Below are positions 1-8,064 of a stretch of 44,578 bases of DNA, in pieces. Source of the stretch: a virus; the IMG/VR virus record IMGVR_UViG_3300036760_000421, positions 1 through 44,578 of that record. One strand, written 5' to 3'. Both the position numbers and the translations under genes were made by a program. The notes beneath the pieces were generated by a model, which was given only the letters and a program-made list of their open reading frames with translations, was not told the origin of the DNA and did no database searches. Position 1 is the stretch's first letter. Every line of letters starts with the position of its first letter.

Positions 1-911
1 GTTAGAGCTACATTGGTCGGCACCAATGCCTGCTTGTGCAGGAATTTAGCTATTGTCGGGTTGCAATAAACGAAAGTCTTAGCCATCGTTTCGCCGAAGG
101 TGATTGTGGGGCGAGAGTAGTAGGCGTCAATGAGTAGATTTATCAGGTCAGCGCCGGATGCTGCATCAGCAGTCAGGTCAGATACATCAACATTGCAGAT
201 GCGGATGACATGCCTGTAATCCAGCACCGATAGACCTATCTTCCACTGGAACTTGGTCTGGTAAACTTCGTGCTTTAGCCCGCTTCCATCCGTAATAACC
301 ACATTGCCCATATCCTTGGAAACCAGACCAGCCTTACTCCCCTTTGGGAATATCAGGCTACAGGTCTTTGGCCCCCAGGTAACTAGCCAGATAGATGTGT
401 TGTCATCCCCAGACCCACCGGCATTAACAATCTGACTAGCATAAGTGCCACTCAAACTGTTATAGCGCGGTGCTAGACCTTGCGGTTGCTCAGGGTCAGT
501 CCCCTGGTTGCCGTAAAACAGGGCAGTTGCCATTGTGCTGTTCAGGCCGGCGACAAATGCATTATCCTCTGAAGCTCGGAAAGCAGCCTCATTGCCACCC
601 AGTGCCGCCACATCAACATCTACCTTGCTATAAGCTTCCAGAATGGCGCATACATCGGTGAATTGCTGTGTGGCACTCTTTTCAGGTAAGACACCGTAGT
701 TCAGTAAGCGCCAACTACCCGTAGGCAGGGTTGCCCTCTGGGTGAAAAGGTGGCCAGTAGGCAGATTGCCTTCCATTACATTGGCATCTGCTAGTATTGG
801 ATTGCTGGCGGCCAAGACTTCAATTATCTCGTCTATCCCGCCAGCAGGTGAGACCCGCTTGGCATAATCAAGCAGGGTCAGATAGGTATTCCCGATTATT
901 GTGGCTGCCAT
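1..911 (-). CDS. Major capsid protein 1 (GP7-like family), 3' end cut by window edge
   Basis: The reading frame starts at 911 behind AAGGAGG and stays open to the left edge, giving about 303 residues without a stop, so the C-terminus is missing. The N-terminus (GNTYLTLLDYAKRV), EGNLPTGH, a Trp-Arg-x-Leu-Asn segment, FYGN, GLAPRYN, DNTSIWLV and FPKGSKAGL match by recall the family of phage major capsid proteins called GP7-like, usually about 330 residues. It would form the icosahedral shell. It lies directly downstream of scaffold 1, the normal order for head genes. It is not recognisably related to the capsid protein encoded at 35554-36405. Family assignment is from memory and could be tested with Pfam. 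Confidence 0.85.
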   Translation of the reverse strand, partial: MAATIIGNTYLTLLDYAKRVSPAGGIDEIIEVLAASNPILADANVMEGNLPTGHLFTQRATLPTGSWRLLNYGVLPEKSATQQFTDVCAILEAYSKVDVDVAALGGNEAAFRASEDNAFVAGLNSTMATALFYGNQGTDPEQPQGLAPRYNSLSGTYASQIVNAGGSGDDNTSIWLVTWGPKTCSLIFPKGSKAGLVSKDMGNVVITDGSGLKHEVYQTKFQWKIGLSVLDYRHVIRICNVDVSDLTADAASGADLINLLIDAYYSRPTITFGETMAKTFVYCNPTIAKFLHKQALVPTNVAL

Positions 912-922
912 TTAATTCCTCC

Positions 923-1633
923 TTATTTCCGAAACATTGTCGGGTATCTCTCTTTGAGTCTTTGTTCCTCGGATTTCTCGCCTCCCCCTTTGCCCTTAGC
1001 AGAGTCGGTTTTCAGTGCAGAAGTAACACCTCCGGCTTCCCTGTCTTCAGTGTCTTGTCCTGGAACTGTCTTTGCACCAGCGATGGCTTTAGCGGCAGCT
1101 TCTACTTGTTCAGCAGTGGTAAGATTTAACTCCTCAAGTATATTGGATTCTATGTTATACCTGTGAGCTATCTCCCAAACGGTCTCTTCCCACTGATGTT
1201 CACGGACTGCCTTGATGTCCCCGGCGTGTTGTAGTTTATCCTTGTCCAAATCGGCTCGTTCCTGTTGGAGTTTCCGTTGAGTCTTGCGAAGCTCTTGCTT
1301 CTCTTGGAACAATTTCACTCCCTCCGGGCTATCGCTAAGTCCTTGACGTTCAAGCTCATCTAGGCGGTCTTCAAGACCTACCATCCGTTGATAGGATTCC
1401 TTGAGTTCCGTATCCTTTACACCCAGTTGAGTCTTTGAACTTTCAGCCTGACGAGTTAACTCGGCGAGTTTGCGTCCTTGCTCCGCCTTCAAGTCGCTGA
1501 TTTCTTTCAGATATTCGGCTCTGGTATAGGTTTCCTTGGGGGTTTTTGCTGAAGTAGTCCCATCTTCACCACCAGAGGACTGCCCCGTTCCCGGAGGAGT
1601 GCCCTGTGTAGTTCCCTTGGTTTCGTCCTGCAT
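923..1633 (-). CDS. Scaffolding protein 1
   Basis: This encodes 236 residues with a Gly/Ser/Thr-rich N-terminus, a long charged coiled-coil centre (about residues 35-150, with many Lys/Glu/Gln heptads) and a short basic C-terminus. These are the usual traits of phage scaffolding proteins, which template capsid assembly and bind the capsid protein through the C-terminal tail. It sits between the giant gene and the capsid gene. It shares the stretch DKLQHAGDIKA with scaffold 2 (DKLQHAEEIKA, gene 36418-37083), so the two are homologues, while the C-terminal tails differ, as expected if each matches its own capsid protein. The call rests on composition, position and this pairing. Confidence 0.8.
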   Translation of the reverse strand: MQDETKGTTQGTPPGTGQSSGGEDGTTSAKTPKETYTRAEYLKEISDLKAEQGRKLAELTRQAESSKTQLGVKDTELKESYQRMVGLEDRLDELERQGLSDSPEGVKLFQEKQELRKTQRKLQQERADLDKDKLQHAGDIKAVREHQWEETVWEIAHRYNIESNILEELNLTTAEQVEAAAKAIAGAKTVPGQDTEDREAGGVTSALKTDSAKGKGGGEKSEEQRLKERYPTMFRK

Positions 1634-1659
1634 CGTAAAAATCCTCCTTAAATGATTGA

Positions 1660-1719
1660 GCCTGCCATCTTTGATTTAGCAGGCATATAAAAAGGCTGAG
1701 TTTATTGATTAACCCAGCC
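1660..1719 (-). terminator. Rho-independent terminator plus second hairpin after giant gene 1
   Basis: On the minus strand, just after the giant gene 1 stop, a 9-bp stem with one G-U pair (1694-1719, loop of 8) is followed by five T (1689-1693), a canonical intrinsic terminator. A second hairpin, GCCTGC/GCAGGC (1660-1684), follows before the scaffold ribosome site. It probably lets only part of the transcription continue, or processes the mRNA between the giant and scaffold genes. The other head cassette has hairpins at the same place (37108-37180). Confidence 0.7.
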
Positions 1720-1732
1720 AGACGACCCTATT

Positions 1733-4700
1733 TTATTTGGGCATCAATCCTTTAAGCCACTCTTCAAACCGTCTCTTCTCTTCCAGTTTCTCCCATTCTG
1801 TCTTCTCGGCTTCCTTTTTACCTCGGTCTGTGGCTGCCTTAGTAACCTTCTTTGTTAAGAGCAACCAACTATCAAGTTCTGGATGCTGGACTCTAAAATC
1901 TAATCGGTTCTGCCTACTCATCAAAGGACTTATGTATGTCCTGTAAAGCCGATAGACTTCTCTTGAGGGGACTTTCGTAAAGTCTCGCGGCTCAGTAAAG
2001 ATGCCGAATTCAAACATTGCCTTATAGAAATCAGGATGCTCCATTAAGAACCAGTCGTCTTCGTAGTAAGACTCAGAGGGATGCTCTTTATACCAGTCAT
2101 CTGTAGATTTATCAGGTATCTTGTAATATTCAACATAGGTCTCAATTAAAGGAGTAGGGAAGTCTTTGCCATAAGCATCCCTTCTCAGTCTATCATCAGC
2201 ATACTCAGGATTGGATTTGAGGAAGGCTTGCCTCTGTTGTTTGCCCTCACTCGTCTCACCCTCAATCGCATCATATTGCTTATCCTGCTCTTGCCACTTA
2301 ACATCAATGCGCCAGATGGGTATTCTAGTCTCGTCAACTGGTTTTAAGGCATTATCACCCCAGATATTCTTGTCCATTCGCCAGGCATTATACTCAGGAT
2401 TATCAACACGATAAAGCATCACCTCAGCACTGGTGGAACCAATACCTTCTTTATCTTGTATCCGCATAAACTCAATATGGGCATTAACCAGCTTATCATC
2501 TACTGGATTCTCGTTTGTTCCTTTCTCAATAGCCTCAATCTTTCTTTCTGTATCCCTGTAGGTTAGGTCGTCCTCAATCATAGTAGCCTTCAGTTCAGCG
2601 ACCGCTCTATCTCTCTTTGTTAATCCATTCTCGTCTTTTATTTTATCATCCTTAAAATCAGGAGAATCCTCATCACTGAAAGATTCTATCTTGTCATAAA
2701 TTTCACGGAATTTAGGATTGGTTTTTAATTCCAAAGAGGCTATCGGAGTATCCACTTCGTCCAATGGATTGCCACTCTCATTCAGCCATTTCACAAGATT
2801 GGGATTCTTTGCTCGCAGAAGTTTGTCTTCCCAACTATTTGCTCCCCACTTATCTACTATCTCTATTCTTTCAAAGTAGGCTTTAGCAACATCTTGCGGC
2901 GGAAGATATGAAGTTACCGCACTATCGGGTATGTCGTAATCCTTAATCAATTTCTGGGCTATGTCATAGGCTTTCTGGGTCATTAACTTAGCCTTGCCCG
3001 CTAAAGCCTGCTTAGCGTTTTCCTCTGGATGAGACTTCAGCCATTCCTCTCTGGAATTTTGAGAAAGTTCGGGGTGTGTCTCCAAAAACTCCGCTTGCTT
3101 GGTTTTATCCGTGATTGCCCAATATTCACTTAGTAAGGCGAATTGTCTCTGTGATATATTTCCTAAGTAGGCTTGGTTATTTCTTTCATCAGCATCAAAG
3201 GCTTTCAATGCCTTCTCATCACCAGAGGCAATTATTTTTTGTCTTTCCTGCCATATCTTATAATTATCAACATAGGTTTTCCCCTTGTCAGGGTCAGCGT
3301 TCATAGAGATTAGTTTTACATTCGGGATGATGTTTGATTCCTCAAGACTACGGGCAGTTTCAACAATAAGTCTTACCTTTGGCGGATAGCCTTTCGCCTC
3401 AGTCAGGGTCGCCGGGTCAACGCCCTTAAATTGCGATGCTGTATCCGAGTAGAAATCTGCCCAATCATATACAGGTTTAGTCATCCCATAATAGAGATTG
3501 TCTGAGTATTTTGGTAGTCCTAATTTGGGAATGTTCTCCTTCCAGTCACCTGTATAGGTTTGGACACCCAACCCAAAGAAACTCAGGATACCAGCGGGTA
3601 TTGCACTGCTGGGTTTTTCTGCAAACGCCTCATAGGCATCCATCAAAGCCATGGGACTTATTCTATCTGCCCACTGCTGTAAGTTCTTGACATCTACCTC
3701 TTCGCCACTGTAAGTCTTTCCCGTTACATATTCAAGGAGTAGTCCAACCATGGGCGCTTCCTTACTCTTGAGGAAATTCTCTCCAACATTTAAGATATTT
3801 AATGGATACTCAGCACCCGTTGTAGTGGATTTACCCATTGCTGTCTTACCTGTAATCGGAGCCGTCACCAAGTCAAAGACTCTAGAGAAAAAGACAAAAA
3901 ACTGCTGTGCTCCACCCCAAGGGTCAATGCGTAGATTGCCGATGCGGGCTTTCCCGAAGTCGGCACTATTCCTATCCGTCTCTAAGTCCCACCAACCCAG
4001 TTGATTTCCTAATACGAGTGCCCCGCCAACTGTACCAACGAGTATTGTTGCATCTCTCCATGCCTGTTTTCTGACATAGGAATTAGACGAAAACAACTGT
4101 CTCCAACCAATAGCCCTACCCCATGCAAATCTGGGAGCATAGAGGATATTACCCAGTATTGGGGCTGCCTTCTGTAGTGGACCCAATGATGCTCTACCCG
4201 ACCAATCTGCCAACCTAGTGGCCTCGGCATCCATAATCTTCATAATATCAAAAGCCTTGCCTCGCTCTAATTTTAATTCTCCTGAGGCGTATTTCTCTCC
4301 TTCTCTCAGGGCACCTTTATAAGTATTTTCAAAAATACGCCATAAATCAGAATTGCAACCAGTAACAAAGCCGCGGTTGGACAACTTTACCCAGGGTATC
4401 TTTGCGGTCAGTTTTGGTATAAGTCTGTCCGGGAAAAGATAACCAAATTCCTCAACGCCTTTATATTGTTTTGTACCCTTTGGCATATCAGGGGGACGCA
4501 GGAAGTCCCTGCCCAACTTTGACTGCAGAGCGTCATAAATTGCATACAGTGGGTCATGAGTAATACGCACCCAAGAAGCCTCGGCACTCTTCTGGCTGAA
4601 TGTTGCCTTGAAAGCATCTACCATTGATAATACAAATTCTGTAGGATGACTAGGTATAAACGGCGCTACTTGTCTCGGGTAGGACATATCAAAAGAGGAC

Positions 4701-7700
4701 TTATTTGCCTTAATAAAACCGCCAATGTCTACTGGCGACCATGCTATCTCTTTGAGTACTCTAATAACGGCATCCCTAGCCGGTGCTGGCCACAAAGGTA
4801 TTTGTTTAATAGCATCCTCAATGGGTGCTTCATACTTAGTAACTGGCGGAGTCGGATATGCCTTCTCCCTGGCCTCCGAAACAGCAATGTCATAGGCATC
4901 CTTTGTTATTTTACCTTCCGAAAAGTCTATCGCCAGTTTAAGTTTTGCTTGGGCATATTCTACTTCCGCAGGAGTTCTAAGGTCTGATGCTATAGGCATT
5001 TCAAAGTCAGGTTCAAGGAATGTTTTATAACCAGCCGGGGTATTCTCTAATTTTCTCAGGTATTCAGCTGTTTCCTGGTCTATGGGTATAGACTCTTTAC
5101 CAGCTACAATAACTTCCGTGAATAGGTCTTCTGCTACTTTCTCCAATGGTTTCTGCTCGGAAGCCATCTTGTCTATGGATTTCAGAACTTCTGGTTGGTC
5201 ACCAAAGACACGCTGTAATCTGGTATATGCAGAACCACCCCTTACCCCTGGCTCTCTCGGTATCGCCTTGCCAGTTAGGGCATTAGTGAGGGCAGTAACA
5301 GTAGAGGCCATCTCAAAGGGTTCATCCTTTAGAACTTGATAGACTTTATTGAAGAGCACATCCCTCATTCGGTCTGTGAGGTCTGAAACATAATCAGTTT
5401 TCACAACAGGCAATTTGCCGGATAGTGTTTCGCTAATAGCCTGTTTCATTGCATCTTCTGCTGAAATACCCTCTTGAACTATAAGTTCTTGCGCTCTGAC
5501 TTTCAGTAATTCCGCTCTGCCGCTTCTTGTTTCTGTTCTTAGTTCCTTTGTTAGTTCCCAAGCATTTAGAGTAGAGGAGTCCTCAATATATTTACCAAAT
5601 AATTCTAATGTGCGAGTGACCTGAACAGGCGTTAAGGCTTTTCCGCCAGTAGGTGTTATGGCGACCTTTTCGGAAATAGGTTCTGGCAATGCTGGTAATG
5701 GTGTTTTTGCTTCAGTTGTAGCGATTTCAGTTTGCAGTTCTTTAATTGTAGTTTGAGCTTTACCAACACCCTCAATGGCTACTTTGAGCGCATCCCCGCT
5801 CTCATAACCCATCTCCGTAGCTACATCATCAAGGGCATACTCCCAGCGGACAACTTCTCTTGTAGTCTTGTATGTTTTTTCAGGCACAAACTTGCCCGCC
5901 TTCGTTGTATGTGCTTTTTCGGTAATAACTTGTGTCTCTTTACCTAGAATAGAGGCACTTGGTTCTTTACCTGTAATGTTCTGATACTGTTCCTTGCTAA
6001 GATTCCCCACCTCGCCCTTATACCAACCTGTCTTTTTAATCAGGTTCACCAGTTTAGTGGCGGGTTCAGTAGAGAGCCATTCTTTTAAACCCTCAATCTT
6101 TGCCTGCGCCTCATAAGCCGCCCTCGCTCCCCCTGGAGTCTCTTCCGCAGCCCGCCAAGTCTCTTCAATCTTGGGTGTAACGGTAAGGTCTCGGACTGGT
6201 ATCCCCTCGCTCTTTGCCCACTCAATAAACTTATTGAAGTCAGCCATAGCTTTGGGAGGTAACTCTATACCACCCTTTTCTTCAGTAATAAACTCCCTGA
6301 CAGGTTTCAGCCAGTCTCTAGTTACGGGGTCTTGAATCCATCCCTCTGCCTTCTTTTGAGCATCGGAGATAAGGGCGGCATTTTCCTTACTAACATTTAT
6401 CATCTTACCAGCCGCACCGAAGATAGATAGTGGCAAACCTTGAACCATAGAACTGATTGCCGCATTACCTATTCCAGCAAAAATGTCTTGTTTCGTATCT
6501 ACGAGTTTCATAGCAGCGTTTTGTATTGCTTGTTGAGCTACCCCAAAGACAGTAAACAAGGCTTCTGTCTCTCCAAATTGCTTTAATCCCTGTTTTAGAA
6601 CACTTTTAGCAGCGAGGTTGGCTATCTCCTTTGTGGCGGTTCTCTTAAATAAAGTCATCGCTTCTGGTTTTAATCCATTCAGCACCTTACCGATAGGTAT
6701 AAACATCAGGGCATTGCTTACGATACCAACCGCTGTTCCAAGTTTGGCAGCTTGGTCTTCTGTCGCTCCATGCGCCAGCATAAGGTCTTTATCTTCTTCA
6801 ATTTGAGCGGGAGTAAGAGCAACAATACTAGCTATAAGAGGCAGGGGGTTTGCCGTGACTGCACTAAGCCCCATCCCAGCTAGTATCGCCAGTGTCCCTG
6901 GTGCAGCGGTCGCTAGTTGATTTGCCCAATAGCTCCAATCTCTGGCTACTTCGGGATGATTTTTAATCGTATCAATAATATTACCTTGCCATTCGGGACG
7001 AGTTTCTAGTTCAGGGTGTTTACTTAACCAATCTTGGTGTTGTTGCTCATTCTGGACGTAGGTTGCACGAAATGAATCCCGAAGTCCCTTATATTTTTCG
7101 TTGTCAGCGGCAGCCTCTTGGTCAGTATAAACTAATCCTGCTTTAAGTGCCTCTTTATCACTCATCCCTGTTACTTTTGATTGTCCTGGCCTTACTTCGG
7201 GAAACAATAGAGTGGGTAAGGTGCTAACGAAAAACTGTTTCGTTTGATAGGCTATATTAGTGGCCGCAACCCTAAATGTATCCCAAATATCTTTTGCCTT
7301 ACTTTCTTCTGTCCCAAAAACCTGAGTAATCTCTTCCTCGGTGATGTCGGGGAATAACTGGGTTAAAAGAGCCTCCGTATCTTCGGTGCGCCCTATTGTC
7401 CGGAGAGTTTGACTAAATTCCAGCAGGTGAGCCTGTGCCTCAGTTATCCATCCGTACTCTTGCGAGAAAACCCTTCCAACTATCTGCCCTTCTGGCGGCT
7501 CACTTAACCATCTTAAGAGTTCCCCAATATCCTTACCTGAATATCCTGTAGGAAAGACCTTGCCAAAGACATCTTCAAGCTCAAGGGGAATCTCAGGTGC
7601 TTCTAGTTGGGTTTGTAATTCGTCCCTAGTATACTTCTTCCCTTCAGGAGAGATATAAGTCTGGTCCTGCGTAATCTCCCACTTCTCAGGAGTGATAAAA

Positions 7701-7954
7701 CTAATGGATTCCCCAGTGCCATTGCTGGCTGGAACTACCTTGAGCAACCAACCCTCATCTAGTTTAAGAGGTTCTCCCGTATCGGTAGTAAATCCCATTG
7801 ACTCCACATCCTGTGGAGTAAGAAATTTTGGAGTCTTTAGAATAGTCGTCTTCTGCCTGAGCGCAGGGATTAACTGGGGAAGAAGTTTCTTAACATCCTC
7901 AAGTTCATTGCCATACCGTCTTAATAATTCGCCTATATCGGTTTCGGTAGTCAT
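1733..7954 (-). CDS. Giant virion protein 1 (probable ejection/internal protein, 2073 aa)
   Basis: This is the largest gene here. Residues about 345-430 hold hydrophobic Ala/Gly-rich segments able to cross or insert into membranes, followed by amphipathic stretches. Residues about 1240-1480 (DWSGRASLG, APRFAWGRAIG, FGKARIGNLRIDPWGGAQQF, ISPMALMDAYEAF, GLGVQTY) resemble, by recall, the C-terminal region of large phage polyvalent/virion proteins (LPD38-like). The C-terminal third is charged with repeated HPE motifs. Lying between portal and scaffold, with no tape measure in the window, it is probably packaged in the head and ejected with DNA, like other podoviral internal proteins; this role is inferred. 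No polymerase, protease or lytic transglycosylase motif was seen. Its start overlaps the upstream small gene as ATGA. Compared with giant 2 it carries about 110 extra residues near residue 1800. Confidence 0.75.
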   Translation of the reverse strand: MTTETDIGELLRRYGNELEDVKKLLPQLIPALRQKTTILKTPKFLTPQDVESMGFTTDTGEPLKLDEGWLLKVVPASNGTGESISFITPEKWEITQDQTYISPEGKKYTRDELQTQLEAPEIPLELEDVFGKVFPTGYSGKDIGELLRWLSEPPEGQIVGRVFSQEYGWITEAQAHLLEFSQTLRTIGRTEDTEALLTQLFPDITEEEITQVFGTEESKAKDIWDTFRVAATNIAYQTKQFFVSTLPTLLFPEVRPGQSKVTGMSDKEALKAGLVYTDQEAAADNEKYKGLRDSFRATYVQNEQQHQDWLSKHPELETRPEWQGNIIDTIKNHPEVARDWSYWANQLATAAPGTLAILAGMGLSAVTANPLPLIASIVALTPAQIEEDKDLMLAHGATEDQAAKLGTAVGIVSNALMFIPIGKVLNGLKPEAMTLFKRTATKEIANLAAKSVLKQGLKQFGETEALFTVFGVAQQAIQNAAMKLVDTKQDIFAGIGNAAISSMVQGLPLSIFGAAGKMINVSKENAALISDAQKKAEGWIQDPVTRDWLKPVREFITEEKGGIELPPKAMADFNKFIEWAKSEGIPVRDLTVTPKIEETWRAAEETPGGARAAYEAQAKIEGLKEWLSTEPATKLVNLIKKTGWYKGEVGNLSKEQYQNITGKEPSASILGKETQVITEKAHTTKAGKFVPEKTYKTTREVVRWEYALDDVATEMGYESGDALKVAIEGVGKAQTTIKELQTEIATTEAKTPLPALPEPISEKVAITPTGGKALTPVQVTRTLELFGKYIEDSSTLNAWELTKELRTETRSGRAELLKVRAQELIVQEGISAEDAMKQAISETLSGKLPVVKTDYVSDLTDRMRDVLFNKVYQVLKDEPFEMASTVTALTNALTGKAIPREPGVRGGSAYTRLQRVFGDQPEVLKSIDKMASEQKPLEKVAEDLFTEVIVAGKESIPIDQETAEYLRKLENTPAGYKTFLEPDFEMPIASDLRTPAEVEYAQAKLKLAIDFSEGKITKDAYDIAVSEAREKAYPTPPVTKYEAPIEDAIKQIPLWPAPARDAVIRVLKEIAWSPVDIGGFIKANKSSFDMSYPRQVAPFIPSHPTEFVLSMVDAFKATFSQKSAEASWVRITHDPLYAIYDALQSKLGRDFLRPPDMPKGTKQYKGVEEFGYLFPDRLIPKLTAKIPWVKLSNRGFVTGCNSDLWRIFENTYKGALREGEKYASGELKLERGKAFDIMKIMDAEATRLADWSGRASLGPLQKAAPILGNILYAPRFAWGRAIGWRQLFSSNSYVRKQAWRDATILVGTVGGALVLGNQLGWWDLETDRNSADFGKARIGNLRIDPWGGAQQFFVFFSRVFDLVTAPITGKTAMGKSTTTGAEYPLNILNVGENFLKSKEAPMVGLLLEYVTGKTYSGEEVDVKNLQQWADRISPMALMDAYEAFAEKPSSAIPAGILSFFGLGVQTYTGDWKENIPKLGLPKYSDNLYYGMTKPVYDWADFYSDTASQFKGVDPATLTEAKGYPPKVRLIVETARSLEESNIIPNVKLISMNADPDKGKTYVDNYKIWQERQKIIASGDEKALKAFDADERNNQAYLGNISQRQFALLSEYWAITDKTKQAEFLETHPELSQNSREEWLKSHPEENAKQALAGKAKLMTQKAYDIAQKLIKDYDIPDSAVTSYLPPQDVAKAYFERIEIVDKWGANSWEDKLLRAKNPNLVKWLNESGNPLDEVDTPIASLELKTNPKFREIYDKIESFSDEDSPDFKDDKIKDENGLTKRDRAVAELKATMIEDDLTYRDTERKIEAIEKGTNENPVDDKLVNAHIEFMRIQDKEGIGSTSAEVMLYRVDNPEYNAWRMDKNIWGDNALKPVDETRIPIWRIDVKWQEQDKQYDAIEGETSEGKQQRQAFLKSNPEYADDRLRRDAYGKDFPTPLIETYVEYYKIPDKSTDDWYKEHPSESYYEDDWFLMEHPDFYKAMFEFGIFTEPRDFTKVPSREVYRLYRTYISPLMSRQNRLDFRVQHPELDSWLLLTKKVTKAATDRGKKEAEKTEWEKLEEKRRFEEWLKGLMPK
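4374..6118. repeat. 1.74-kb long direct repeat, copy 1
   Basis: This segment of giant gene 1 is repeated at 39461-41205 with the same orientation and a constant offset of 35,087 bp. I found no mismatch in the lines compared. Outside it similarity falls first to scattered substitutions and then to clear divergence. It encodes about residues 612-1193 of giant 1. See the findings for the biological and assembly interpretations. Confidence 0.95.
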
Positions 7955-8064
7955 CCGACCTGCCTTTTAGCGATTTCAAGCAGTCTCTTTAGCACTACAG
8001 GCTTGCTCTGTTTATTCTCAAGCTTAACCCTTATTTTCTTCTTAAACTCTTCATAACCTTTCAT
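7951..8064 (-). CDS. Conserved 37-residue protein between portal and giant genes
   Basis: This tiny frame starts at an ATG overlapping the portal 1 stop (ATGA) and ends in a TGA overlapping the giant 1 start (ATGA), so it is translationally coupled on both sides. It is basic and probably helical. The C-terminal half KPVVLKRLLEIAKRQ matches KPNVLNKLLNIARVK in the 49-residue protein at the same position in the second cassette (43039-43188). That conservation across diverged cassettes argues it is a real gene. Function is unknown; a small head-assembly or portal/giant linker role is a guess. Confidence 0.7.
   Translation of the reverse strand: MKGYEEFKKKIRVKLENKQSKPVVLKRLLEIAKRQVG

Noticed and set aside
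4646-4987. Plus-strand frames inside the giant genes, identical at 39733-40074
   Set aside because: They lie wholly within the long minus-strand genes, and their identity only reflects the 1.74-kb repeat.
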